The notes under the pieces were generated by a model. The model worked only from the letters and a program-made list of their open reading frames with translations. It had not been told where the DNA came from and made no database searches. From Vesta saturnalis (Eukaryota > Arthropoda > Insecta > Coleoptera > Lampyridae): 64,000 nucleotides of DNA. Below, one piece after another: positions 12,031-24,600 of the stretch. Numbering within the stretch: the stretch's first letter is position 1; each line of letters starts with the position of its first letter. The DNA is taken from the NCBI GenBank assembly GCA_036346205.1, contig JARFJB010000097.1, positions 56,001 to 120,000 of the forward strand, written 5' to 3'. A program made the position numbers and the translations under genes.

Positions 12031-12671
12031 AACCAAAAAACGTACCCCTGCTTCAATTGTATATTCTACACATAAATTGAAGACGAAAAGTCAGATACAA
12101 TTTTTCTCTAAAATGTATGGCTACAAAGTGACAGGCCCTCAAAATTGAATTTTGAAAATCGTTTTTCGCAAATAACTCGAAAACCTGTAGGAATTTCAAA
12201 ATACGATCCGCAATGAAAATTATTTTTTTGTTGACAAAGATTTTTCTGGTCTGATTGGATTGTCTATGAATGGACTAGAAGTATTAGTTTTCACAGTGTT
12301 CCCGTATACTTTCTATTCCAACTTTGTTGTGTGTGGTTTTTCAGATGTTTTGGTGACTTTTTTGGGTCTGCAAATTTGGTCCTCTTGGTTGAAGTTGATA
12401 AAGTGAACGATTTACGAGTTATTTGCAATTTCATCAATCACGGTCAATTAAATACTACCGCACCAAAATTTAGTAAGTGGGCAGTGGACTAAAGGTCATA
12501 GTTGTCATATTGTGATTTTTGATCAGTTTTCATACAATTTCTTTATCCATAATGAATAATAATCGGTATTCCAACTCCGAAATGGCAGGTATGCACATAA
12601 TCTATGGTAGAGCTTTTGGGAATTGTGCTGAAGCTGTTCGTTTGTATTCCCAGGCATTTCCAAAAATGTTA
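12031..12671 (+). pseudogene. 5' fragment of a mariner-like transposon with start of the transposase HTH
   Basis: About 520 bp of leader is followed by ATG at 12,552 and some 40 codons reading RYSNSEMAGMHIIYGRAFGN. This is the same N-terminal DUF4817-type helix-turn-helix start as the transposase at 31,423 (YTNAEMATMHYVYGLADGN). The frame then leaves the family and stops at 12,699; no catalytic domain is present. The break coincides with the start of Penelope-type 3' sequence. Confidence 0.7.
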
Positions 12672-12834
12672 AAAATAATTACCTTATTTCAATTTCTGTA
12701 ATTGTCAAATAAATTCTTGACAAAGGGAACAAAGGACGTTCCCGAAACGTTGAATTAATTGTACGTTTATTTACACAAGTTTTAAAGAAAAAATGTCTTG
12801 TTTAAACATTAATACTTGTGGAAATCTAAATAGA

Positions 12835-12838
<4 letters not shown>
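12672..12838 (+). mobile_element. 3' fragment of a Penelope-like element
   Basis: Contains the hammerhead-like segment at 12,716-12,750 followed by GAAACGTTGAATTAATTGTA, the same arrangement as in the Penelope-like copies at 50,347 and 52,155. No GIY-YIG or RT sequence precedes it, so this is a 5'-truncated tail. Confidence 0.55.
12716..12750 (+). ncRNA. degenerate hammerhead-like ribozyme motif
   Basis: Reads TTGACAA, A, GGGAAC, a seven-base loop, GTTCCC, GAAACGTT. Compared with the copy at 50,347, stem II is completely paired but differs by compensating changes (GATAAC/GTTATC there). The CTGANGA core is damaged at two positions, so activity is not expected. Confidence 0.55.

Positions 12839-12874
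<36 letters not shown>
12839..12874. repeat. (TA)n microsatellite
   Basis: Pure TA run. Confidence 0.95.
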
Positions 12875-12877
<3 letters not shown>

Positions 12878-13129
12878 AATTTTTCTAAAATGTGTACATA
12901 TGGGCTATATATACTTTAAAAAAAAGCGTGTCAATGGATTGGGAATACAGATGCTATAGGCAACCAACATTACACATTATACCTACGTATTTTTATAACT
13001 CCTCTCTTCAAGTTTATTCCTTTTCTTATAGTTAAAAGCAAATAGGTTACGATTAAAACTTGATAGTATACTTGGTTCAACATTATCCTAAATACTTAAT
13101 TTTGTTCATAAGGGAACTATTAAGTATTA

Positions 13130-13712
13130 ATTATGATGAATGACAAAACTGTGTGTAATAATAAAGAAACTTGTGAAGAATACAAAAAGTTCTAGATCAA
13201 GTTATGAAAAGATAGACGAAAATGTCTATCGTTTTCGAGATATCAATGATAAGAATTTTCAATATTTGTGAACATTCCTTAAAACGTAGTGAATGTGTAA
13301 AGATTGAAAATGTGCAAATCATTCATTTAATTATACTTCCACATTCCAAGTCTTTCAACCAGTGAACCCAACTTTAAATAGAACCTAACTTCTGTCTAAT
13401 GGATTTCTAGCAAATGGTGTGATTCTGCAGGAAAATAGAAGTTTTTCACGAAGTTAATAGTATCTACATCGAATATTTTAACCAAATTAAATAAAAAACG
13501 AAAAACTAGTATGTAATTAAATGAATGATTTGCACATTTTTAACATTTACTAAGTTTTAAGCAATGTTCACAAATATTGAAAATTCTTAACATCATTGTA
13601 TCTTGAAAACGATAGACATTTTCGTCTATCTTTTCATAACTTTATCTAGAACTATTTGTAAATCTTCACAATTTTCTTTATTATTACACACAGTTTTGTC
13701 ATTCATCATAAT
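13130..13712. mobile_element. hairpin element with about 210-bp inverted arms
   Basis: ATTATGATGAATGACAAAAC at 13,130 is mirrored by GTTTTGTCATTCATCATAAT ending at 13,712. Pairing continues inward through the AGATAGACGAAAATGTCTAT block and TTTGCACAT..TTAATTACAT to about 13,345/13,505, leaving a loop of about 160 bp. No coding sequence. It abuts a minus-strand non-LTR fragment on the right. The target duplication is unclear. Confidence 0.75.
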
Positions 13713-14640
13713 ATTTCTTAAGTTGTTGGAAACCTGAAGATCTGAGGGACGACAGGAGTACGTCAATTGCGTGTCATCAGCATAGACATATATGGAGTAC
13801 AGGAGTGTAAATTACAGGTGTATATACAAAAGAGAATAGGCGCAAGAACTAATCCTTGTGGAACTCCACGATTATAATCCCTAGTTCCGAGGCACCTTTA
13901 TCAATCTGAACAAATTGCTTCCTATTAGTAAGATATTTTTTTAGAAAATGTTGAGCAGATTGTGAAAAGTCAATAAAATGCAGAATAGCGCACAATATGT
14001 CATGATTTACGGTGTCGAAAGCTTTAGAGTAATTAAGCATAATTAGTATTGTGGTGTTGCCTAGGTCATTGTTTTTAAGGTTATCATCAACTAAATCTAT
14101 TAATGTTGTAGAGCAACTGTCATTTTATCGATATCCTGACTATTTGATAGGTAGAATCGTATATGTTTCAACATGATGTTCGATCTGCTGAGCCATAAAT
14201 GTCTCTAAGATTTGCGACACACATGACAAAATAGATATAGGTCGCAAGTCGTCAAAACTTGTAATATTATTTTTCTTTGGAAGAGGCTGGACTTTTGAAA
14301 TTTTTCAAGGATCAGGAAAAACCTCATTAACAATAAACGAATTTATAATGTTCACCAAATAGCGAAGCACATAAGGACAACACATTATTAACATTTCAAC
14401 ATTAACATTATCTACACCAAATGCCCTTGTATGGATTTCCAATAAAAGCTTAAGAATTGTGTCTTCATCGATTAATTTAAAGTGAAAACGTAAATCGTAT
14501 TGAGTTTTTAAATTAGAGTTATAATATTTGATAATTTGGTCATTTAAGGTGCACGAAACATTATTGATAACATCCTGTTTGTTTAAGCTTTCTGGAATTT
14601 CGCAACTTGTTTTAGAAGAATGTATATCAAGAGCGTTCAA
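13713..14640 (-). pseudogene. non-LTR retrotransposon reverse transcriptase fragment
   Basis: Read on the minus strand from 14,640: an RT N-terminal region with FGVDNVNVEML (14,305-14,640). After frameshifts comes YSKAFDTVNHDIL with LTNRKQFVQI (13,849-14,040), then the catalytic YADD box inside VYADDTQLTYSC near 13,760-13,800. Order and motifs fit a Jockey/CR1-type ORF2. Endonuclease, C-terminus and 3' tail are absent; multiple frameshifts. Confidence 0.8.
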
Positions 14641-14776
14641 CTTTTGCCGAAGTGCTTTATTGCTACATCCAAATCGATCTACACAAAACTTTAAATAGCT
14701 CTTTTTCTCGTGCTATTGCAGAAGTTGTCTCATTTTCTATTCAGACCCCGTTGCTGACGACTGTGTAAGAAATGAA

Positions 14777-17630
14777 TGGTAAGTTGGTACGTGAAGTGTT
14801 AGAGGTATGCATGGTAAAGAATTTGAAATTTCCAATGTAATGTACGCAAGCTACCTTGATAGTCTGTGTGTATCGGAGACGAAGCACAAAAAAAATGGTG
14901 CTGTGGAGATGGAGGAAGGTAGCCTAGCACTATGGTCAGGAGTTGAGACTGAAGTGCATGGCGCAAATGGAGTTGGGGTGATCGTAAGTGAAAGAGCGAA
15001 AAGATGTGTTAAACAGTACGAATTGGTATCTCCCTGAGTAATGTGGGTTAGAATTAAAGTGGAGTTTCGAAGAATTTTTCTTATTCCATGCTATGCACCG
15101 GTAAGTGGAGAAAGAGACCAGGAGCGTGAGAACTTCTGGAATGAAGTAGCAAACGTGTTAAACGTATGTAAAGCAAATGAAAGAGTGATGATATTGGTGG
15201 ATATGAACGGATAGGTGGGTGTACAAAGAGAACATAATGATCGCGTTATAGAAAAATTCGGAGACCAAAGAGTCAATGAGAATGGTGACCGCCTGGTAAA
15301 CATCTGTGTGGAGACAATCCTGTTTGTATCCAATGTGGTTTAAACATAAAAATGTGCATATGTATACATGGGAAAGAAGTGAATATAAAAGAATGACAGA
15401 CTTGTTAGTGTATGATGAAGGGCTTAGAAATCTGGTGAAAGACACACAAGTAATGCGCGGATCGGAATGTGGATCGGGCCACCTTTTGATAGTATCGACA
15501 GTGGGTTTAGGGCAAAAGTGGGTATGGAGAAGGAAAGCAAACGTACTGTAAACGTCCCGAATTAGGGTAGACAAACTAGTGGATAATGGTGCGAGAATGA
15601 AATACGCAGATGCTGTGAGTAAAGAGTTGAATGTGAATGAAACAATGTGGACCGAACAAATAAAAGACACTGACGTTGAAAGTGTATGGATAAGCTTGAA
15701 AAACTGTGTTGCCAATTGTGCCGTGCGGATATGTGGAAGAGCGACTGTAGGTAGACAGAAAAAATGTGCTTGGTGGAATGAGTCGGTAAAAAAAGGCAGT
15801 GTGTAAGAAAAAAGATGCGTACATGGCAATGATTGCTGCAAAAGATAAGACTGAGAAAAAGCGATTGTTTGAGGTGTACAGATTAAGAAACAAAGAAGCG
15901 AAAGAGGCAGTGAGAATAAGTAAAGAGGAAGTGATGGCTGTGGAAGGAGAGAAAATGCAGAATGATTTTGAAGGAAACAAAAAACTCTTCTGGAAATGGG
16001 TCAAAAATACAAAACGTGGCCCAAAACAGAACACTGCAGGAGTGATGAATGTGAGAAAAGAAATAGTATGGGACGATTGTGAAGTGAGGAAATGCTGGCA
16101 AAAATATTTCGGAAATCTGTACAGTAGTGAGGGAAGTAAGTAAGGGTTAAATAAGAAGAATGCAGATGGAATGGTGAATGAAACTGAGAAGGGTATTGGG
16201 ATAAATGAGGTAGAGAAAACGGTAGGAAGGTTGAAAAACGACAAGGGAGCAGGCGTAGATGAAATCACTGGTGAAGTGCTAAAGTATGGGGATGCAAAGC
16301 TTGTACGAAGATTGTGTGAATTATTCAATGTATGCCTTATGTGTGGAAAAGTGCCAAGGGATTGGAAGAGCGCGATCATTGTGTAAGGGTAAGGAACAAG
16401 AGTGATTGCAAGAACTACAGAGGAATTAAATTTGCTCAGCGTGCCTGGTAAAGTATTTGGAAAAATACTGATTGAGAGAGTACGAGAAACTACACAAACT
16501 AGGGTTTGGGATGTGCAGAGTGGCTTCATGCTAGGGACAGGATGTGTCGATCAGATGGTTGCTCTCCAGCAGGTAATCGAAAAGTGTTTAAGTGTAAAGA
16601 GGAAGCTGTACTGTGAGTTTGTAGATATGGAGGAAGCGTACGACAGAGTGAATAGGGAATATATTAAATGAATATGGCGTAAATAAAGGTCTAATAAACT
16701 GAATAAGGGTAGTATACAACGGTAGTCAGACATGCGTTAGAGTGAGAGTAGTGTGAGTGAATACTTTAATACTGAGCAAGGAGTGCGAAAAGGCTGTGTG
16801 ATGTCACCGTGGTTGTTCAATGGGTATATGGATAAATGTGTTTGACAAGCATGTACCGATACAAATGGTGTAATGGTTGGTGACGTAAATGTACGACTTC
16901 TAGTGTATGCAGATGGCGCAGTCTTACTAAGTGACAGTACGGATGAGCTACAAACTGCTCTGAGAAAGTTTGATACAGTCTTTGAGTCTTTGAAGCATGC
17001 ACCTAAAGGTAAACGTGAACAAAACTAAGATTGTGGTGTTCAATCAGGAAGGTGGAAAGGAGAGTGGAGGATTTACTTTGCAAGATGAAATTGTGGAGCA
17101 AGTGGGTGAGCTGGTATATCTGGGTAGAATGTTTACTGCAGTTGGTGCAATGGAGGACGAGATTGGACGAAGGGTCTATGCTGGAAGGAAAGTGATTGGA
17201 AGTATGTGGACGATAATCAGAAACGAAAGCATGAGCCTAGCTGCAAAAAGAGCGTGTTTGTCCCATCCGTACTGTATGGAAATGAGACATGGGTATGTCA
17301 AAAAAGCCCGAAAGAAACATAAATGCCGTGGGTATGAGATTCCTGAGAAGCACATGTGGTAAAACGAGAAGGGCCAAGATAAAGGATTAGTGCATAATGA
17401 CGGAGTATGGCGAGGAAAAGACGATGATGGATAGATCTAAAAGTAGTACATTACGTTGGTTTGGTCACATTGAGAGAACGAACAACGCAATATTAACGAA
17501 GCTAATATATGTGGGTGCAGTTAGAGGTAAGGCCGTCCCGTTAGGCCGCGTAAAATTTGGCTGAATGTAGTAGAATGTATGATAAAGGAAAGCAAGATAA
17601 GGAGTTTTAAAAATAAAATAGGCTTAAGTC
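14777..17630 (+). pseudogene. APE-type non-LTR retrotransposon ORF2 (EN + RT), first part
   Basis: In order: endonuclease start with SVRGMHGKEFE and LCVSETK (about 14,790-14,890), GVGVIVSE (about 14,975), CYAPV and the catalytic-type VDMNG (about 15,090-15,210), then a linker. The RT follows, with GRLKNDKGAGVDEITGEVLK (16,171-16,386), CVDQMVALQQVIEK and CEFVDMEEAYDRVNREY (16,402-16,671), LVYADGA near 16,900 and a C-terminal WFGHIERTNN near 17,460. Stops and frameshifts interrupt it throughout, for example after VDMNG and before AYDRV. The protein style is that of RTE/CFDP2-like elements; the clade is not certain. It ends where a minus-strand element begins and seems to resume at 21,602. Confidence 0.85.
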
Positions 17631-20210
17631 AAAGTTTGGAGGAAAACAGGAACTGGGTAGTGCATTCCACAATTTGGTCGCCGTGTGGAAAAATGTCGAT
17701 TGCGCCCGTTTAGTGTGACACGATGGATCTTTGAGTGCGTAATTATGTTGTAAATGGGCAAACTCAGTGTTCCTAGCGAAGATGGCCTGCGAAGGTATTA
17801 AGTAGTGTATTTCAGAGGCACACTTGCCATGGTAATAGCGATAGAACAAGGAAAGAACCGAAATTATTCTTCTATGCTCAAGAGACTGTAGGTCAGAAGT
17901 CAGAAACGGGTCATTTATTAGCCTTATAGCTCTTTTTTGGATGCAATTTACCATATCAAGAATGTATTAGGGAGCACCGACCCAGAGGTGCGAATTGTAT
18001 TCCAGATGAGGTCGAATTTGAGCCTTATACTGTAAAAGGAGTTGTTGCGATGAGAAGTACTGTTCAGATCTGTATAGAAAGCCCAGTTTACGGGTAGCTG
18101 TTTTGCTGGCTTACAAAAGGTGATCAATCCATGAAAGGTTCGATCATACGGACATCCCTAACATAGAAATGGAGTTTGAAAACTTGAGTCCTAAGCCATT
18201 CATATTTACAGCAGGAAATGATCGGTCTTTCTTTGTGGAAACAAGGCAAGACTGACTGGGTTTTGTCGGCGTTGAACGTGAGTAGATTATTCCTTCCCCA
18301 TTCAAGGACACGTTCTACGTCACTGTTGATTGATGCTGCCATTTTTTACCTTAACGTCCTGACTAGACTTATTGTGTGGGAAAACTGAAAAGAACTACAA
18401 TGTAGAGTGCTGCCGTCTGGAAAGCAATGGATCGTGTTAGTTCTCGAGGAAATGAGATTATTTATATATATCAGGAAAAGTGTCAGAGCTATCACTGGTT
18501 CTTGGAGTACTCCTGCGTTAATAGTAGTTTCTTTCGTATGGAAGCCATCGACGACAACGCGTATACGTCTTTTGTTAAGAAAGCTGGATATCCAATTGTT
18601 GAGTGTATCGGATAAGCCGAACGAAGTGAGCATGGCAAGTGGGAACTTGTGCCAAACCTGGTCAAAAACCTTTGAAATATCTAAAGCTACTACGACTGTT
18701 TCACATGGCCTCTCTAATGTGTTATTCCAAATTTGGGTGACATATGAAAGAAGATCACCCGTTGAACGACTCTGTCTGAACCCACACTGGTGGTCGATTA
18801 GGAGTTTATTGGACTCGAGGAACAAAGTAGTTGGTGGTTGATGGCTTTCTCCATGATTTTTGACAGAATGGAAGTGATTGCTATTGGTCGATGGTTTGAG
18901 GGATCGGTTTTGTCGCCCTTTTTAGGAATAGGTTGAACATTTGTCAACTTCCACGATGAGGGAAACTCTCCAGATGACATGGAGATCGAAAAGGGTAATA
19001 CGGTCAGGGCCAGCCGCCTTGTTTGAGTCAAGTTTATTGATAATTGATTCTAGGAGCTTGTAACGAAAGTGGATTGGTTTAATAGCGTATGGGGTAGATT
19101 TGGACGACGGCACAGTTTTACCAGAATCATTAAAACATGACTTTGCTGCAAAATAATCGACAAAGAGGTTGGCTTTTTCAGCGGGATCAGCGATTACAGC
19201 TCCGTCCCGAGACGTCATGGGAGGAAAGGAAGATGTACTAAACTTTTTACTGATGGCTTTAGCTAATGGCCAGAATTTACGACATGAGACTAATTATTTG
19301 CATTTACGTTCTTCAAACATTTTTTTGGCCTTGGTGATGATGCTTTTGCAACTATTCCTTGCAATATAGTCGGCGTGATTTTCGATAGATTTATTTGATT
19401 TTCATTTGGTATAGAGTTATATGCTTCTGCACTATGACCTGCGGGATTACTGGTAGATGAAAATTGAACCCAATTGGAGTTGCGGGCATTAAAATTTCCC
19501 AAAATTGAAACATCGTAAGATGGAAACTGTGATAAGAGGTAGTTTATTTTCAGACTAAGGTAATCAAAAAGATCGTAGAAGTTATTATAATTGGGAGACC
19601 TATACAAATAACAGTAGAATTTCACAAATTGGGGCCCAGAATGTTTGAACCAAATCGCGTCAAATTTGTTGTTTTCCAAAGTGGGACATCCTCTTACAAC
19701 CTACGTTGTCCTTGGTATACGCACATACTCCGCCTTTAAGGAGCGAGAGTTAGAGTGGAGGTTGTATCTGGGAAATAGGAGGTCAGGCGAATCAGTGATT
19801 CCAGGGGACACTTGTGTTTTTGATAGAGACAGAATGTCCGGTTGTACTTGTTCAAAGTGTTGATGAACAGCGTTAAGATTCGACCTGATACTACGTATGT
19901 TGCAGTAATGAATCCGGATGTTGGTACTTTTGAGTCCTGCCCTCCCGGGCACCCGAATGGGAGTAGGGCGAGACGCCCTACTCACTGGAGTATAGCATCT
20001 GTTTTAGAACTCATCATTTTAAGGGTTTAGCCGTTAAAACGCCACGCTTGGCTAGTGCGTGTTGGCGAGTACATAAGGAATAAATGAGAAAGTAACCGGC
20101 AGCCCTTACCGAACTCAAATAATTGGAGCACCAATATTAAGGAGCCCATGTTAAAGGTGATGGTATTGCACCGGGCGGCATGGAGTATACATGCCTTCTA
20201 CCTATGAAGT
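17607..20210 (-). pseudogene. non-LTR retrotransposon ORF2 (EN + RT), inserted in the preceding element
   Basis: Read on the minus strand from 20,210: endonuclease with IRIHYCNIRSIRSNLNAV (19,701-19,985) and SILGNFNARNSNW (19,290-19,679). The RT follows, with LDSNKAAGPDRI and SSWKLTNVQPIPKKGDKT, NHRPIAITSILSKIMEKAI (18,798-19,218), then CGFRQSRSTGDLL, ALDISKVFDQVWH and a mutated catalytic box FPDGS (18,346-18,825). The C-terminus has CIQKRAIRLINDPFLTSDLQ and HRRIISVLSLFYRYYHGKC (17,607-17,954). Frames change repeatedly and the YADD-type box is lost, so it is dead. Style is Jockey/Rex1-like. It splits the plus-strand element on either side. Confidence 0.85.
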
Positions 20211-21601
20211 TGTAAAATATTAGAACTGAAAAGGAAACATTAATTAGTTTATATTGCATAATACAAGAAAATTTTTTTTATTGCACGATTGCTGAATAAA
20301 GTAATTGTACTGAAAACAATGCAGGATATTCATTAACCTAATTAAAAAGATCGTGCATAAGTTGTATAGTACCCCAAACTGTTTATGGTTAGTTTCGTAG
20401 GTGTTGGCAGCATTAAGATTGAAATAAATTGTTTATTTTGGTTTATTATTTAGGTTCCAACTTGAATATTATTGCCATTTTAAACTAATCAAATCTGTGT
20501 ATTATTGTCATGAAACTTAACTTTTCAATTTTTTTAACTTTTGCTTTCAATTAATTGAATGGTAATAATAAATAACGATAATGACCCTGTTAACCCTCTC
20601 GACTTTAATTACCTACTTTAGGTCAATTAATTACAATTAAAATTAAATATAGTAACAATGGTAAAAGTTAATTTAAATTTTAAATTTGCTACCAAAGAAA
20701 AATATAATATGAAATATAATGTTATAATCAATCTTAACATTTAATATAGTACCAAAAATAAAAGTTGGATTAACTTTTAAATTGGAAAACACTACCAGGT
20801 ATTCGATTTTATGAGTTTCAAGTCGTTTGCCGTAGGATTAAAGGGACCGTATTTTTTCGTAGAAATTCAATGCTATAGCAATCCTAGATATTATTTACGC
20901 GCCATCTTTATTTATTTAAAGAACCACACATTCCAAATTATTATTTTGTTTATTATTAATATTCAAACCGATAAAAATATTCAAAAGCATCCTACTTCCT
21001 ATTTAAATTAGATTGTTCCTTACACGACTTGCTTTCATTTATTCGAGAAAAGAAAAAGTATTTAATTTAGAATTTCAATTAAAAATTAGAGCTATTTATT
21101 AGTTTATTTTTTCTATTTGTTTACTTTTTTTATACTTTGGGTTACGGATTCGATCCAGTTATTCATTTTTATTATTTAAGCCAATAAAATGATTCTTACG
21201 ACAATGATTACGCCTGGGTTTGTTACAGAAAGGGTTTATTAAATACAACTCTGTATATTTTAATGATTCACATCCGGTCTATTTTTCCTACAGCTACAGA
21301 TACGCATTTATGATTGTTTTATACACCGCGCTGCGGTGGGGTAAAGTAAATTATTTCATTAATTCTCTATAATTCATTGTTATTGCAATAATGTTTACCT
21401 GTTTGAGTTCAAGACAAAATGGTGGTATTTGCGCTGTAAGTTTACCTTACAACTCTACGAGTTTTAACAATCACATCTGGTATGAGTTGAAAAGAGCCGT
21501 ATTTTTCGTAGAAATTCAATTTACAAATGTTATTTACAAGTTACAAAAATTCTACTGGTGAGATTATTATCGTCTTTGTCCATTATTAATATTCAAACCG
21601 C
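20211..21601. other. AT-rich sequence with a diverged repeated segment
   Basis: A segment with CCGTATTTTT, CGTAGAAATTCAAT and ATTATTAATATTCAAACCG occurs at about 20,830-20,970 and again at about 21,480-21,605. No coding frame is convincing; the 66-codon frame at 20,811 overlaps the repeat and has no motif. Confidence 0.5.
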
Positions 21602-21760
21602 TGGGTATAAAAGCTGTTCAATGTATGAATCTTGAGGAAGCTAGGGAGGTATGTGGTGATAGGAAAACATGGAGAAAGATTGTGAATGAAAAATAAATAA
21701 GAGGCAGAGATCCTTTTGCCTACCCCGCAAGGGAATGGTGTGAAGGTTACGTTAAGTTAA
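21602..21760 (+). pseudogene. C-terminal end and 3' tail of the plus-strand non-LTR element
   Basis: Reads LGIKAVQCMNLEEAREVCGD then RKTWRKIVNEK and a stop, the usual end of CFDP2-like ORF2 proteins (EAREV..DR..W). It is in the orientation expected to follow WLNVVECMIKESKIRSFKNK, which ends at 17,620. A short GC-richer tail follows (GAGATCCTTTTGCCTACCCC). This fits the element at 14,777-17,630 having been split by about 4 kb of inserted DNA. Confidence 0.6.
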
Positions 21761-22109
21761 TAATTTACGTGAGTAGTTCCAACCTATACAAATAAATAAG
21801 TAGTTAAAAATGTATTTATATGCGTACACAAATTATTGTAATAAAAATTCTTGTGTGTATTTTAAAACCTTGTTTCGTTTTTCCTTCAAAAATTAAATCT
21901 ACCTATTTTTTTCCAAGTAATCTACAAACCTGAAAAAAATTCATCTGGCAACAGGGCAGCACTCGATCAGCATGTAATTATTTATGTTAATTTAGTTTCT
22001 AGTAAATATAGTGTAAATACTAAATAAATATAGTGTTATAACTTATAATAACATTACACTGTGTCTTACCTCTATGGTGTAACGGTGACGAGACGCTATG
22101 CACCATATA
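21761..22109. other. AT-rich sequence, no gene seen
   Basis: No coding or structural signal recognised. Confidence 0.5.
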
Positions 22110-22332
22110 AAGCAAATTATTCCAATATTGCGCATGTCAAGGTGAAATGAGTAAAAAAAATGGAAATTAAATCTATGGTGACCTAGGTTACCGTACATTT
22201 ATATGATCTAGTAAACAAATCTGAAATAAATCTACTGTAATCTAGGTTACCCTAGATTTAATTTCTAGTTTTTTTACTCTTTTATTGGAATACTTTGCTT
22301 ATTGCACATATCAAGTAAGGAATAATTTGCTT
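22110..22332. repeat. imperfect foldback, about 105-bp arms
   Basis: AAGCAAATTATTCC at the left end is mirrored by GGAATAATTTGCTT at the right end. Inner parts pair through GAAATTAAATCTA and TAACCTAG. A small TIR element or terminal remnant is possible; it lies just upstream of the P-element relic. Confidence 0.55.
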
Positions 22333-22518
22333 TATTAATTGTATTGTTAACGTTCCACGTAAAACACTGTTTTGTTTATTAGCAATTTTTTTGTTTTGGT
22401 GTTTTTGTTGTAAGTATTGCATATTAAGGAGTAAAAATAATAATGTAATATTCTCGTAGTAAACTTAAAAATCAATGTTGGAATAATTTTTCTTGCATTT
22501 TTTGAGGATTTCTCAACA

Positions 22519-23950
22519 ATGCCAGGTTGTGCTGCTATAGATTGTAGCAACTCTGCCAAAAAGGGATTTTTAATGAAAAAGTTCCCGAAAGATCCTCTTA
22601 GAAGAAAGGAGTGGTTGATTAAAATGAAAAGGGATAACTGGAAACCAACTGATTATTCATGTTTGTGTGAGGTAAAGATTAAAATTAGATACATAACTAA
22701 GTACCGAGCAGAGTATATAACATTACCTATAGCAGATATCCAAGTCTTATAAAATGTATTATACTTATAAATACATTATTTATGTTATATTTTTTTGTGA
22801 CTTAATGAAATTAAGATCAAAGTAATTATAAAAAAGTTTTTTTTGAATGCTGGCGAACTTCTTTACTCATTACGTAATTAAGATTAGGCTGAGATAATTT
22901 TAGTTTTAATACCTGGGTAAATTTAGTTTATAAAAAAATTGTGTACTTAGTTACATAAATTGTAGATTCATTTTGCTCCTGAAATGTGGGAGAAAACTCG
23001 TGACGACGGAACCAGAAAACTAAGAAGTAATGCTGTACCAACTCTTTTTTCTTTTACATCCTCTATTATAAAAAATAAAAGGAAATCGCTAGCTAAAAGA
23101 AATGGTAGGTACAAATTTTAATTATTTTATAATTTTGGTTTGCCTTCCAGAAAAGTCCATTCACGTCACATAGAAGAGCTAATAAAGTTTCAAGAGAAGT
23201 GCCATTTTAAATTAGCTCCCAAATTATCAGTGGAAGACCTCATTCCAACACACTTCAGTAAGGTGAAGGTTTCCACTTCAACAAATGTTACGAATCATTC
23301 AGTGTGTAATGCATTGAAGTTTGTAGCAAAAGTTGAAAACAAGTGATTATCTTGCGACAGCATTGTTTTTGAATGAAGCTAAGAGGTGGTTCTACATAAT
23401 GACTTCAAGACATGTATCTTGTGCACTAAGTAAATTTAATTTAGAAGTTTACGAAAAAACTATTCAGTTTTTAAAGGATGTTGTGGATCTTTTTACACAC
23501 ATGGCGGTTGGTGGTAAAAAGATTTGGAAACCTGATCAAACGGGCACTTTTATTGCAACACAGTCATTGTTGGAATTACATAAATATTTGTTGGAAGAAA
23601 AAAAATACGAATTTGTTTTGACCAGTATGTTTTCACAGGGTTGCTTGCAGAATTGACTTGTGTGCTAAACAACAAGCAATAATGTGATGCAGGTAAAAAA
23701 TAATTTGAAATTAATTACTGTCCCAATATTGGAAGCAACCAAACAATGGCAGTTAGGATGAAGAAAGAAATTTTTGACAGGATTCTTGGACACTCTCAGT
23801 TTAGATTTAGATGTTCCTAATTGTCATAAACTAAACGACAAGATTGTAAACAGGTTTATTGTGTTTAGATGAAAAATTTATTCAAAGAAAAGAAAGAACA
23901 TTGATAAGTTTGCAAGTAAAACTGTTGCTGGTTATAAAGTAGATGATTGA
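22519..23950 (+). pseudogene. P-element transposase relic with intact THAP domain
   Basis: Exon 1 (22,519-22,671) and exon 2 (22,966-23,108), joined by a GT-AG intron, encode a THAP zinc finger: C4 and C9 in MPGCAAIDCSNS, the PKDP and EWL segment, CEIH with F after the splice, and AVPTLF. Exon 3 starts at 23,151 with matching phase and gives KVSTSTNVTNHSV. A shifted frame follows (23,333-23,656) with SDYLATALFLNEAKRWFYIM, WKPDQTGTFIATQ and FVLTSMFSQGCL, the C-terminal domain of P transposases. The RNase H-like and GTP-binding core between THAP and C-terminus is missing, and stops follow SQGCLQN. The THAP part, which binds DNA, is uninterrupted; the whole cannot be an active transposase. Confidence 0.85.
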
Positions 23951-24398
23951 ATTGAATAATTATTGCTTTGAAACCTGCGGTTAATAATATATTGCTTAAT
24001 TATTGGCTGCCAATATGCATACCTTGAAAATTTGTTAGGTTTTGTTTCAGTTAGTTTATTTTAGTTCGTACTTATGTTTGTAAATTTTAGTAATTAGTGA
24101 TTATTATCGGTAATAATAAATTGAATTAGTATGAACTGGGTATGTAGGCATATGTTTTATGTGAATCAAATATACATTTCTTACATTATCTTGGTTTTAT
24201 TCTTTAGGCTGCATTGTTGTAAACAATATTCACTTACCAAAATAAGCATTTAATATTTCAAATAGATGGTTTTTAAGAACAAGCATAATCAAAACTCAAT
24301 ATTTTTTATCTAAATCTCCTAAAAATGTCGTAATGCAACTGTAATGTCTATTTGCGACCCTGATTTATCTGTATCAAACTAACATTAAAAAAAATTAT

Positions 24399-24452
<54 letters not shown>

Positions 24453-24600
24453 AAATAATTATTAATTTTCAACCTGTCCTAAATACCTATTTTTAGGTAT
24501 AACGGAAATTTTTTTATCGCAGCTACAGGGCTTTCTCATAAAACACCAAATTAAAATATAAATTATCTAATTATTTGATAGACCAAGACATATATATATA
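23951..24600. other. AT-rich sequence with a (TA)n run
   Basis: Nothing coding seen. A TA microsatellite lies at 24,400-24,449, and a second short run at 24,589-24,600 abuts the next mobile element. Confidence 0.6.

Noticed and set aside
15158..16529. Long minus-strand open frames (227 and 317 codons) rich in Phe, Ser and Leu
   Set aside because: They are antisense to a plus-strand non-LTR ORF2 whose motifs are clear; the composition is a by-product of the A-rich, purine-biased sense strand.
22519..23950. Complete domesticated THAP9-like gene
   Set aside because: The catalytic core is deleted and several stops follow in the C-terminal part.
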